Shown here piece after piece: positions 16,095-25,045 of a stretch of 64,000 nt of DNA. A program made the translations under genes and the position numbers. Positions within the stretch are counted from its first letter, which is position 1, and each line of letters begins with the position of its first letter. The stretch is from CAYXAA01 sp964462985 (lineage in GTDB: Bacteria; Pseudomonadota; Alphaproteobacteria; Rhizobiales; Stappiaceae): the NCBI GenBank assembly GCA_964462985.1, contig CAYXAA010000003.1:124001-188000 (forward strand), in the 5' to 3' direction. The notes under the pieces were generated by a model. It ran no database searches and was not told the origin of the DNA. It was given only the letters and a program-made list of their open reading frames with translations.

Positions 16095-17018
16095 GTGCTG
16101 AAATTTCTCAATCGGAAAGCGGTCAGCAATAACGAAGCCTTTGCGCCCGGCCTTTCCGACCTTGTATCCGGCTATTCCATCGAAGTCGTGCCGCGCACGG
16201 CCGCCAAGGTGGAGAGCTTTGCCGAGCTGCTGCCGGACGGCACTCGTGTGTACATCGCGCATATCGAGGGCACGCCGATTGAGCAGATGGTCGCGACCGC
16301 AAGACGGCTCGCCGACGAGGGCTACGCCGCCATGCCGCACTTCCCGGCCCGGATCATCGAAAACTCCGCAATGTTGGAGGACTGGATCAAACGTTATCAC
16401 GACGAGGCCGGTGTGACTCAGGCGCTCGTGCTCGCCGGCGGCCGCACCGCGCCGATCGGTGCGTTCGACAGCTCGATGGCGCTTTTGGAGACCGGTCTGT
16501 TCGACAAGCACGGGTTCCGCCGCCTGCATGTCGCCGGTCATCCCGAAGGCAACCGTGACATCGATGCCGACGGTACCAATCGGCAGGTCGACGCGGCACT
16601 CCGGTGGAAGCAGGCCTTCTCCAGCCGCACCGACGCTGAGATGGCGATCGTGACGCAGTTCGTCTTCGATGCCGAACCCGTGATCACGTGGGTAGGACGA
16701 CTGCGTGAGATGGGTGTAACGCTGCCGGTCCATATCGGTGTGGCCGGACCTGCCAAGCTACAGACGCTGATCAAGTTTGCGCTCGCCTGCGGCGTCGGCC
16801 CGTCGCTCAAGGTGCTCCAGAAGCGAGCGATGGACGTCACCAAACTGATGATTCCCTATGAGCCGACGGGGGTGCTCAGTGCCCTTGCAGCCCATCAGGC
16901 GAGCGATCCGGAAAGCCTCATTGAGCAGGTGCACTTCTTCCCGCTCGGCGGCATCAAGGCCAGCGCGGAATGGGCCAACGCTCATGGCGGCGTGATCCGT
17001 AGCGCAGGTGCGGCCTGA
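16095..17018 (+). CDS. metF: 5,10-methylenetetrahydrofolate reductase
   Basis: About 307 residues of MetF fold. Recognisable blocks are YSIEVVPRT at the N terminus, HFPARIIENSAML, ALVLAGGRTAPIGAFDSSM, VAGHPEGNRDID and ITQFVFDAEPVITW-type sequence near VTQFVFDAEPV. GTG 16095 is chosen because GGGAGG (16082-16087) is correctly spaced. An ATG at 16071 would add eight residues but lies before that site. The enzyme interconverts 5,10-methylene-THF and 5-methyl-THF. Near two O-demethylases it would run oxidatively on the 5-methyl-THF they make, as proposed for metF beside ligM in Sphingobium. The operator upstream supports co-regulation. Confidence 0.9.
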   Translation: MLKFLNRKAVSNNEAFAPGLSDLVSGYSIEVVPRTAAKVESFAELLPDGTRVYIAHIEGTPIEQMVATARRLADEGYAAMPHFPARIIENSAMLEDWIKRYHDEAGVTQALVLAGGRTAPIGAFDSSMALLETGLFDKHGFRRLHVAGHPEGNRDIDADGTNRQVDAALRWKQAFSSRTDAEMAIVTQFVFDAEPVITWVGRLREMGVTLPVHIGVAGPAKLQTLIKFALACGVGPSLKVLQKRAMDVTKLMIPYEPTGVLSALAAHQASDPESLIEQVHFFPLGGIKASAEWANAHGGVIRSAGAA

Positions 17019-17215
17019 CGTCCACGGACGCTTGCGCAGTCCGGTGCCGGTGGCACTCCACAGTCGTCCACGATGTCTAAAGCCTGCGCTTCGGCCGTGA
17101 CGGGCGGCCGCGCGTGCGCCTGATGCAATCTGTCGCGCATTCCACGCCGCCAGAACAATGGTGCGATCCGAACGGGCGGACCGACCCGGACGGCACCGTG
17201 CTAACTGTCGCGAGT

Positions 17216-17229
17216 TTGATGACGGTCAA
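17216..17229. promoter_or_regulatory. FNR/NnrR-type box upstream of nosR
   Basis: TTGAT-GACG-GTCAA matches the FNR/DNR consensus TTGAT-N4-ATCAA at 9 of 10 positions. It is centred about 70 bases before the nosR ATG. CRP/FNR-family activators of this kind switch on nos genes at low oxygen or in response to NO. The corresponding -10 is not distinct. Confidence 0.6.
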
Positions 17230-17292
17230 CGACGCAGCTCGCCAAATCACGAACTCTCGCCCCAGACGCTTACGACGCGGACTGCGGGGCAG

Positions 17293-19509
17293 ATGTCGAA
17301 ATCTGGAAAATTTACAGCCATCATTGCCGCGTTTCTGGCGGCGCTGCTCGCTGCAGCGCTGCCAGTGCGCCAGGGGCTAGCCGCCGACTCGCTGCTGTCC
17401 GCTTTCCTGAAGGAGGTGCCGGCCGGGGCGATCGTGCCAGGCGCTGACGCTTACGGCACGCCACGAAGCGATACTCCCATCGTGCCGGCGCTGAAGGGCG
17501 GCCAAACCGTCGGCCATGTCTTTCTCACCTCCGATTTCGTCTCGACCACCGGCTATTCCGGCAAGCCGATCCACGTCATCGTCGGCATCTCCAACGACGC
17601 TGTTCTGACCGGGGTACAGCTCGTCAAACATTCCGAGCCGATCGTGCTAATCGGCATCCCCGAGGCCCGGATCAAGGCTGTAACCGAGAGATACACCGGT
17701 CTCGACCTGAAGCGGGAGGCGGCCGTCGGCGGCTCGGCACACGACCTCGACATCATCTCCGGCGCGACGGTTACCATCATGGTGATCGACGATTCTATCG
17801 TGCGGGCTGGCCTCAAGGTCGCTCGCGCGCTCGGACTCGGCGGGCTTGCGGAAGAGGCGACCACCGCGGGGCCGGCAAAGATCATCGACCCGGCGATCGA
17901 CGAGGTTCTCGACTGGCAGACCCTGACAGGCGACGGTTCGGTGCGTCGACTGTCGCTCGAGGTCGGCCAGGTCAACGCGGCGTTTCGCGCAAGCGGCGAC
18001 CAGAAGGCAGCGGCGCGCCCCGAGCAGGGGCCGGACACCGACACCTTCGTCGACCTCTATCTCGCGCTCGCCGACGTGCCATCCATCGGCCGGTCCCTGC
18101 TCGGCGAGGTCGAATACGACAATCTGCGCAGGAGACTGAAGGAAGGCGACCACGCCATTCTGGTCGCCGGCCGTGGGCGCTACTCGTTCAAAGGATCCGG
18201 CTATGTCCGCGGAGGCATCTTCGACCGCATCCAGCTGATCCAGGACGACATCTCGGTCCGCTTCCGCGATCGCCAGCATGCCCGTGTCGGTGCGATTGCC
18301 GCGGCCGGGGCGCCGGCCCTCACCGAAATCGATTTCTTCATCATCCCGGCCGGCTCCGGCTTCGATCCGGCCGAGGACTTCCGCTTGCAGCTCCTGGTCA
18401 ACCGTGCGACCGGGCCGGTCGAGAAGGCGTTTCTCACCTTCGACCTCGGTTACCGCCTCCCGGACCGCTACGTCACAACAGCCCCGTCCGCTGACCCCGT
18501 CGGGGGCGGTGCTGCGGTCACCGCCGGCGATGCGCAGGCTTCCCATCCGGACGCGGACGCGCTGTGGCAGCGAATTTGGCGCGACCGCAAGGTCGACATC
18601 GGCATCCTCGCCGCCGCCCTCACCGTGCTGACCGCCGTCTTCTTCTTTCAGATGCAGGTGACGAGGTCGGAGCGTTTCACCTTCTGGTTCCGCATCGGTT
18701 TCCTCACCTTCACGCTGGTCTGGCTCGGCTGGATCCAGAACGCCCAGCTCTCGGTGGTCAATGTGCTCGCCTTCTTCTCGGCGCTGACGACGGAGTTCTC
18801 TTGGGAAGCTTTCCTGATGGACCCGCTGGTGTTCCTGCTGTGGTTTTCGGTGGCCGCCGCTTTGATCTTCTGGGGGCGCGGTGCCTATTGCGGCTGGCTG
18901 TGCCCCTTCGGGGCATTGCAGGAGCTCACCAACCGCATCGCCAAGCTCTGCCGCATTCCGCAGATCACTTTGCCCTGGGGCCTGCACGAGCGGCTGTGGC
19001 CGGTGAAATACATGATCTTCCTCGCCCTGTTCGGCCTGTCGCTTTACTCGCTTGAAGTCGCCGAACATTACGCCGAGGTCGAGCCGTTCAAGACGGCAAT
19101 CATCCTGAAGTTCCAGCGTGCCTGGCCGTTCGTCGCATTCGCCCTTGCCCTGCTTGGAATCGGGCTCTTCGTCGAGCGCTTCTACTGCCGGTACCTGTGC
19201 CCGCTCGGCGCGGCGCTCGCAATCCCGGCCCGGATCCGGATGTTCGACTGGCTGAAGCGCTATCGCGAGTGCGGAAACCCGTGCCAGCGCTGCGCCAAGG
19301 AATGCATGGTCCAGGCGATCCACCCCGAAGGGCACATCAATCCGAACGAGTGCCTGACCTGCCTGCACTGCCAGGTGCTCTACCAGGACGACCAGAAATG
19401 CCCCGTCTGCATCAAGGCGCTCGCCAAGCGCAAGCGCTTCGAGGTGCAGAACGGCATCGAAGGGCCGCAGACCGTCATCAACGTAAAGCGCGCCCAGCCT
19501 GTCGAGTAA
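17293..19509 (+). CDS. nosR: NosR, membrane flavo-iron-sulfur protein for N2O reduction
   Basis: 738 residues, the standard NosR length. A signal sequence (IIAAFLAALLAAALPVRQGLAA) leads into a periplasmic FMN-binding domain with SGATVT, the Thr flavinylation motif, near residue 157. About six membrane helices follow (residues 435-640), with cytoplasmic Cys motifs RGAYCGWLCPFGALQ and YCRYLCPLGAA. Ferredoxin-like clusters CGNPCQRCAKEC and CLTCLHCQ complete it. NosR donates electrons to NosZ and supports its expression. ATG 17293 is preferred to upstream frames because it directly precedes the signal sequence. It is first in the nos operon, with an FNR-type box upstream. Confidence 0.95.
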   Translation: MSKSGKFTAIIAAFLAALLAAALPVRQGLAADSLLSAFLKEVPAGAIVPGADAYGTPRSDTPIVPALKGGQTVGHVFLTSDFVSTTGYSGKPIHVIVGISNDAVLTGVQLVKHSEPIVLIGIPEARIKAVTERYTGLDLKREAAVGGSAHDLDIISGATVTIMVIDDSIVRAGLKVARALGLGGLAEEATTAGPAKIIDPAIDEVLDWQTLTGDGSVRRLSLEVGQVNAAFRASGDQKAAARPEQGPDTDTFVDLYLALADVPSIGRSLLGEVEYDNLRRRLKEGDHAILVAGRGRYSFKGSGYVRGGIFDRIQLIQDDISVRFRDRQHARVGAIAAAGAPALTEIDFFIIPAGSGFDPAEDFRLQLLVNRATGPVEKAFLTFDLGYRLPDRYVTTAPSADPVGGGAAVTAGDAQASHPDADALWQRIWRDRKVDIGILAAALTVLTAVFFFQMQVTRSERFTFWFRIGFLTFTLVWLGWIQNAQLSVVNVLAFFSALTTEFSWEAFLMDPLVFLLWFSVAAALIFWGRGAYCGWLCPFGALQELTNRIAKLCRIPQITLPWGLHERLWPVKYMIFLALFGLSLYSLEVAEHYAEVEPFKTAIILKFQRAWPFVAFALALLGIGLFVERFYCRYLCPLGAALAIPARIRMFDWLKRYRECGNPCQRCAKECMVQAIHPEGHINPNECLTCLHCQVLYQDDQKCPVCIKALAKRKRFEVQNGIEGPQTVINVKRAQPVE

Positions 19510-19538
19510 GCGAAACGCAGAAGGACAAGGAATATCCC

Positions 19539-21464
19539 ATGTCGGACACTACTGAACACCACGATCTGAGCCGCCGCGCCCTGCTTGGCGGCACCGCCAA
19601 GACGGCGCTGGTTGCCGGCATGGCGGCGGCAGCCGGCGGCGGAGCGGCCACGACGCTTGCGCCCACCTTCGCCCGGGCGGAAGGCGGCCAGAAGTTTGAG
19701 CTGGCACCGGGTGAACTCGATGAATATTACGGCTTCTGGTCCTCGGGCCAGACCGGCGAATTGCGCATTCTCGGCATTCCCTCCATGCGCGAGCTGATGC
19801 GCATTCCGGTGTTCAACCGCTGCTCGGCCACCGGTTGGGGCCAGACCAACGAGTCGCTGAAGATCCTGACAGAAGGATTGTTGCCGGAAACCAAGGCCTT
19901 CCTCGCCACGCAGGGCAAGAAGACCTACGACAACGGTGACCTGCACCACCCTCACATGTCCTTCACCGACGGCACCTACGACGGCCGTTACCTGTTCATG
20001 CAGGACAAGGCCAACACGCGCGTCGCGCGCATCCGCTGCGACGTCATGCGATGCGACAAGATCATCGAAATTCCCAACGCCAATGACATCCACGGCATGC
20101 GGCCGCAGAAATATCCGCGGACGGGCTATATCTTCGCCAACGGCGAGCACGAGGCGCCACTCGTCAACGACGGCAGGATCCTGGACGATCCCTCACAGTA
20201 CGTGACCATCTTCACGGCGATCGATGGCGACGAGATGAAGGTGGCCTGGCAAGTGATCGTCAACGGCAACCTCGACAACGTCGACTGCGACTACCAGGGC
20301 AAGTACGCCTTCTCCACCAGCTACAACTCGGAAATGGGGGTGAACCTCGCCGAAATGACGGCGAACGAGCTCGACCACGTCGTGGTCTTCAACCTCAAGG
20401 AGATCGAGAAAGGGATCGCCGAGGGCGATTACCAGGAGCTGAACGGTGCCAAGGTCATCGACGGTCGCAAGGGCAGAAACAAGAACTACACCCGCTACAT
20501 TCCAATCCCCAACAGCCCGCACGGCATCAACTCGGCGCCCGACAAGCGCCACGTCGTCGTCAATGGTAAGCTGTCTCCGACAGTCTCGGTGATCGACGTC
20601 ACCAAGCTCGACGCGTTGTTCGACGGCGACGTCGATCCGCGCTCGGCGATTGTGGCCGAACCGCAGCTCGGCCTCGGGCCGCTCCACACCGCCTTCGACG
20701 GCAGGGGATTTGCCTACACGACGCTGTTCCTCGACAGCCAGGTGGTGAAGTGGGACATCGCCAAGGCAATCCGCGCCTATGCCGGCGAGAACGTTGATCC
20801 GATCGTCGACAAGATCGATGTCCACTACCAGCCCGGCCACAACTCCACGACCATGGGAGAGACCGCCGAAGCCGACAGCAAGTGGCTGATCTCGATGAAC
20901 AAGTTCTCCAAGGACCGGTTCCTCAACGTCGGTCCGCTCAAGCCGGAGAACGAGCAACTCATCGACATCTCGGGCGACAAGATGAAGATCGTCCACGACG
21001 GCCCGACCTTCGCCGAACCGCATGACTCGATTCTCGTCCACCGATCCAAAGTGAATCCGAAGACGGTGTGGGACCGAAACGACCCGTTCTTCGCCGATGC
21101 GGTGAGACAGGCCAAGGCCGACGGTGTCGAGCTTGAGTACGCCGCCGATGTCATCCGCGACGGCAACAAGGTGCGCGTCTACATGCATTCCGTGGCACCG
21201 GCCTTCTCGCTGGAGAGCTTCACGGTCAAGCAGGGCGACGAAGTCACCGTCTACGTCACGAACATGGACGACATCGACGACCTGACCCACGGCTTCTGCC
21301 TCTCGAACTACGGCATTGCCATGGAAGTGGCACCGCAGGCGACGGCCTCGGTCACGTTCACCGCGGAGCGGCCGGGGGTGCACTGGTACTATTGCCAGTG
21401 GTTCTGCCACGCGCTCCACATGGAGATGCGCGGCCGAATGCTGGTCGAGCCGCGGGCAGCCTGA
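19539..21464 (+). CDS. nosZ: Nitrous oxide reductase (clade I, Tat-exported)
   Basis: 641 residues. The Tat signal has SRRALLGG at about residues 11-18. A seven-bladed propeller with the CuZ histidines follows (for example DLHHPHMSFTDG). The C-terminal cupredoxin domain holds the CuA site, C619-QWF-C623-HAL-H627-ME-M630. It reduces N2O to N2 in the periplasm. The ATG follows AAGGACAAGG and lies 29 bases after nosR. The Tat signal marks it as clade I, as expected with NosR and NosX. All key residues look intact, so it should be functional. Confidence 0.97.
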   Translation: MSDTTEHHDLSRRALLGGTAKTALVAGMAAAAGGGAATTLAPTFARAEGGQKFELAPGELDEYYGFWSSGQTGELRILGIPSMRELMRIPVFNRCSATGWGQTNESLKILTEGLLPETKAFLATQGKKTYDNGDLHHPHMSFTDGTYDGRYLFMQDKANTRVARIRCDVMRCDKIIEIPNANDIHGMRPQKYPRTGYIFANGEHEAPLVNDGRILDDPSQYVTIFTAIDGDEMKVAWQVIVNGNLDNVDCDYQGKYAFSTSYNSEMGVNLAEMTANELDHVVVFNLKEIEKGIAEGDYQELNGAKVIDGRKGRNKNYTRYIPIPNSPHGINSAPDKRHVVVNGKLSPTVSVIDVTKLDALFDGDVDPRSAIVAEPQLGLGPLHTAFDGRGFAYTTLFLDSQVVKWDIAKAIRAYAGENVDPIVDKIDVHYQPGHNSTTMGETAEADSKWLISMNKFSKDRFLNVGPLKPENEQLIDISGDKMKIVHDGPTFAEPHDSILVHRSKVNPKTVWDRNDPFFADAVRQAKADGVELEYAADVIRDGNKVRVYMHSVAPAFSLESFTVKQGDEVTVYVTNMDDIDDLTHGFCLSNYGIAMEVAPQATASVTFTAERPGVHWYYCQWFCHALHMEMRGRMLVEPRAA

Positions 21465-21465
21465 C

Positions 21466-22749
21466 ATGAGACATGCTCGGCCTATTGCCGCGCTGCTGCT
21501 GCTTGCGAGCGCCACCTTGCCTGCGGCGCAGGCCGCGGAGCTTGCGGTCGCGGCCCGGCCGGGTGCACTTGCGGCCGCTCTTGCCGTGGCGCAAGCCGGA
21601 GATGTCCTTCGGCTTGCCCCCGGCCGCCACGACGGGCCGATCGTCCTCGATCGGTCCGTCACTCTCGACGGCGGCGGTGATGCGGAGATCGCCGGATCGG
21701 GGATCGGCAGCGTCGTCACCGTCGCGGCCCCCGCCGTGACCGTTTCGGGGCTTGTGATAACCGGCTCAGGCCTGTCGCACGACACGATCGACGCCGGGGT
21801 CAAACTGCTGCAGTCCGCCAGGGGAGCGGTGGTGCGCAACAACCGCATCCTCGACAATCTCGTCGGCGTCGACGTCCGCGGCGCACCCGATGCCATCGTT
21901 GCCGGCAACCTGATCGAGGGAAGGCGGGACCTGCGCGTCAACGAGCGCGGCAACGGCATCTACGTGTGGAACGCGCCAAATCTCTTGGCCGAGGACAACA
22001 CGATCCGCTACGGCCGCGACGGCATCTTCGTCAACACCAGCCACGGAGACACCTTTCGCGGCAACACCTTCGAGGAAGTGCGCTTCGCCGTGCACTACAT
22101 GTACGGCAATGACGGCGTCGTCAGCGGCAATGTCTCGATCGGCAACGATGTCGGATATGCCCTGATGTTCTCCAATCGGCTGATGATCACCGGCAACCTC
22201 TCGGTCGACGATGCCCAGCACGGGCTGATGCTGAACTACGCCAACAGCGCGACGATTGCAGGCAACCGGGTGCGCGGTGGCGAAAAATGCCTGTTCTTCT
22301 ACAACGCCAACAAGAACACGGTTCGTGACAACCGGTTCGAGGACTGCCAGATCGGTGTCCACTTCACCGCAGGCTCGGAGAGAAACGCGTTCTCCGGCAA
22401 CGCTTTCATCGGCAACCGTACCCAGGTGAAATACGTCGGCACCCGCCACCTCGATTGGAGCACGGAAGGGCGCGGCAACTACTGGAGCGACCATGCCGCC
22501 TTCGACACGAACGGCGACGGCATCGCCGAAGCGGCGTACCGGCCGAACGACATGGTCGACCAGATCCTGTGGACCCAACCCTCGGCAAAGCTGCTGCTCG
22601 GCAGTCCAGCGGTGCAGCTTCTGCGGTTCACGCAGTCTCAGTTTCCAGCCCTGCTGCCGGGTGGCGTCGTCGACAGTGCGCCCCTGATGCACGCACCCGA
22701 CCTCGATCCTGCAGCGGGCGACATCCGGATTTCGGGAGACAAGCGATGA
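21466..22749 (+). CDS. nosD: NosD, periplasmic copper-site maturation protein
   Basis: 427 residues with a signal peptide (ALLLLASATLPAAQA) and a right-handed parallel beta-helix of NosD/CASH repeats rich in N-R-I/G-N turns (for example VVRNNRILDNLVGVDVRG). With NosF and NosY it forms the ABC complex needed to assemble the CuZ sulfide/copper centre of NosZ. It starts one base after the nosZ stop and its end overlaps nosF by four bases. Confidence 0.95.
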   Translation: MRHARPIAALLLLASATLPAAQAAELAVAARPGALAAALAVAQAGDVLRLAPGRHDGPIVLDRSVTLDGGGDAEIAGSGIGSVVTVAAPAVTVSGLVITGSGLSHDTIDAGVKLLQSARGAVVRNNRILDNLVGVDVRGAPDAIVAGNLIEGRRDLRVNERGNGIYVWNAPNLLAEDNTIRYGRDGIFVNTSHGDTFRGNTFEEVRFAVHYMYGNDGVVSGNVSIGNDVGYALMFSNRLMITGNLSVDDAQHGLMLNYANSATIAGNRVRGGEKCLFFYNANKNTVRDNRFEDCQIGVHFTAGSERNAFSGNAFIGNRTQVKYVGTRHLDWSTEGRGNYWSDHAAFDTNGDGIAEAAYRPNDMVDQILWTQPSAKLLLGSPAVQLLRFTQSQFPALLPGGVVDSAPLMHAPDLDPAAGDIRISGDKR

Positions 22750-23651
22750 CCGATACCGCTCTCGTCGTTGACGGGCTCGTCAAGGCATTTGGCCGGGTCA
22801 AGGCGGTCGATCAGGTCTCCTTCCGCCTGGCACCGGGTGAGCGCGCTGCGCTTATCGGCCACAACGGCGCCGGCAAGACCACACTGTTCAAGACGATTCT
22901 CGGCTTCCTCGCGCCGGACGGCGGCACGCTGTCGGTTGCCGGCCACCGGCCGGGCAGCACGGGCGCCCGGCAGGTGCTCGCTTATCTGCCCGAGGCCGTC
23001 GCTTTTCACAAGGCACTGACCGGGATCGAAGTGCTGACCTTCTACTGCCGTCTCAAGGGCGAGGACGTCCGGGCGGTGCCGGCACTGCTGGAGAAGGTCG
23101 GCCTGGCCGAAGCCGGACGGCGCCGCGTCGGCACCTATTCCAAGGGAATGCGTCAGCGCCTCGGATTGGCGCAGGCCTTGGTTGGCACGCCGTCGCTGGT
23201 CCTGCTCGACGAGCCGACCAGCGGGCTCGACCCGGTCTCGCGGCACGATTTTTACGCGTTGATCGAGGAGATTGCAGCGCGCGGAGCAGCCGTTCTGCTG
23301 TCGTCACACGCGCTGACCGAGGTCGAAGCCAAGACGGACCGGGTGCTGATCATGGCGCACGGGCGGCTCGTTGCCGACGACACGCTCCAGCGCCTGCGCC
23401 GCACCGCCGGCCTTCCGATCCGCGTTAACGTCCACGCGGCGCGAGCCGATAGCGCCGATGCGATCGTCGCCCATCTTGGCGGGCGTCGGATCAACGGCCG
23501 CGCGGTGGAGATGTTCTGCTCGGCCGACGACAAGCTCAAACTGCTGTCGTCGATCGCCACCTTCGACGCCGTCGAGGATATCGAGGTCACGACGCCGAGC
23601 CTCGAGGAGATCTATCGCCACTTCACCGGCCTTTCTCAGCGGGGGGCCTGA
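22746..23651 (+). CDS. nosF: NosF, ABC-transporter ATPase
   Basis: 301 residues with Walker A GHNGAGKTT, the signature variant YSKGMRQRLGLA, Walker B LVLLDEPTSGLDP and the switch His in LLSSHALTE. It powers the NosDFY complex in CuZ assembly. ATGA overlap with nosD and a three-base gap to nosY show tight coupling. Confidence 0.95.
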   Translation: MTDTALVVDGLVKAFGRVKAVDQVSFRLAPGERAALIGHNGAGKTTLFKTILGFLAPDGGTLSVAGHRPGSTGARQVLAYLPEAVAFHKALTGIEVLTFYCRLKGEDVRAVPALLEKVGLAEAGRRRVGTYSKGMRQRLGLAQALVGTPSLVLLDEPTSGLDPVSRHDFYALIEEIAARGAAVLLSSHALTEVEAKTDRVLIMAHGRLVADDTLQRLRRTAGLPIRVNVHAARADSADAIVAHLGGRRINGRAVEMFCSADDKLKLLSSIATFDAVEDIEVTTPSLEEIYRHFTGLSQRGA

Positions 23652-23654
23652 TCC

Positions 23655-24485
23655 ATGTTTTCTCGCACCCTCGCCATCGCCGATCTCGAGCTGCGCATCG
23701 GCCTGCGCAACCGCTGGCTTTTGCTTGCCACCTTGATCCTCGCCGCGTTCTCGCTTGTTCTTGCGCTGCTTGGCTCGGCGCCGGCCGGCACTCTGGGTGT
23801 CGATCGAATGGTCATCACCGTCGCTTCGCTCGCCAGCCTCTCGGTCTACCTGGTGCCGCTGCTCGCGCTGCTGCTGGCCTTCGACGCCGTTGCGGGCGAG
23901 ATCGACCGCGGCACTGCACTGCTGATCTTCTCAACCCCGATCGCCCGGCTCGAATTTCTGGCCGGTAAGTCGCTCGGACAGTTCGTGGTGCTTCTCATCG
24001 CACTGATCATCGGCTATGGCCTGACGGCCGGCGTGCTCGTGGCGACCGGCGGCGGCTCGGCCGCGGGATTGCCGGACTTCGCCCGACTGGTGGCGACCTC
24101 CGCCCTGCTCGGGCTCGCTTTCCTTGCTATCGGCTACGTCGCCAGCAGCGCCACCCGCGCGCCAGGCACAGCCGCGGCGCTCGCTATCGGCATTTGGCTG
24201 GTTGCAGTCGTGCTCTACGACCTTGCCCTGCTCGGTGCGCTTGTCGCCGACGATGGCGGCGTGTTCTCCACCACCATCTTTCCGCTGGCGCTGCTCGCCA
24301 ATCCAGCGGATGCCTTCCGTCTCTTCAACCTCGCTGCCCTCGGGGCCTCGGATCTCGTCGGCGGCATGGCCGGGGTGACGGAGAGCCTTCCCTATCCGCC
24401 GGCGGCCGCACTCGCCGCAATCGCGGTCGTCACAGTGACCGCGTTTCTTGCCGCGGCCGGCCTGCTCAGGAGGATCGAACCATGA
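23655..24485 (+). CDS. nosY: NosY, ABC-transporter permease
   Basis: 276 residues with about six membrane helices of the ABC-2 type, including LLLAFDAVAGEIDRGTALLI, the usual coupling region for NosF. It is the membrane partner of NosF and NosD. Its stop overlaps the nosL start. Confidence 0.94.
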   Translation: MFSRTLAIADLELRIGLRNRWLLLATLILAAFSLVLALLGSAPAGTLGVDRMVITVASLASLSVYLVPLLALLLAFDAVAGEIDRGTALLIFSTPIARLEFLAGKSLGQFVVLLIALIIGYGLTAGVLVATGGGSAAGLPDFARLVATSALLGLAFLAIGYVASSATRAPGTAAALAIGIWLVAVVLYDLALLGALVADDGGVFSTTIFPLALLANPADAFRLFNLAALGASDLVGGMAGVTESLPYPPAAALAAIAVVTVTAFLAAAGLLRRIEP

Positions 24486-25045
24486 GCCTTTCTCCGCTCG
24501 GCTGCAGCAGCCTAATGGCCGCCCTGTCGATCACCGTTCTCGCCGCATGCAGCCCGGCCGAAGTGGCCGAACGGCCCGCCGCCATGACGCTGACGCCAGA
24601 GGCTGCCGGCCACTACTGTCAGATGAACGTGCTGGAGCATCCCGGGCCCAAGGCACAAATCCACCGTGCCGGCCAGCAAGCGCCGATCTGGTTCACGCAG
24701 GTGCGCGACGCCGTCGCCTTCACCCGGCTGCCGGAGGAACCGAAGGACTGGACAGCAATCTACGTCAACGACATGGCCAGGGCACCGAGTTGGCAGGAGC
24801 CGGGAGCGGACAACTGGATCGAAGCGCGCGAGGCCTTCTTTGTTGTCGGCAGCCGTCAGGCCGGCGGCATGGGCGCACCCGAGGCGATACCGTTCGGCAC
24901 CAGGGCAGAGGCGCTGGCCTTCACCGCCCGGGAAGGTGGCTCCGTGTTGCGTTTCGACGAGATTCCGACGGACTACGTGCTAGCGGCGGTTGACGACACC
25001 GAGGCCTTGGCCGAACCGAAACACGGGCCGGAGGCGCTGCAATGA
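24482..25045 (+). CDS. nosL: NosL, copper chaperone lipoprotein
   Basis: 187 residues with a lipobox (TVLAAC, lipidated Cys at about residue 23). The NosL fold follows, including HYCQMNVLEHPGPKAQIH, which holds the conserved Cys and Met copper ligands. It supplies Cu(I) to NosZ through NosD. It overlaps nosX by four bases. Confidence 0.94.
   Translation: MSLSPLGCSSLMAALSITVLAACSPAEVAERPAAMTLTPEAAGHYCQMNVLEHPGPKAQIHRAGQQAPIWFTQVRDAVAFTRLPEEPKDWTAIYVNDMARAPSWQEPGADNWIEAREAFFVVGSRQAGGMGAPEAIPFGTRAEALAFTAREGGSVLRFDEIPTDYVLAAVDDTEALAEPKHGPEALQ

Noticed and set aside
17647..19368. 573-codon frame antisense to nosR
   Set aside because: GC-rich coding strands produce long antisense frames; the sense frame encodes a complete NosR and the antisense is rich in Arg, Glu and Gln with no fold.
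20193..21959. 588-codon frame antisense to nosZ and nosD
   Set aside because: Spans two genes with strong sense evidence and lacks protein-family features.
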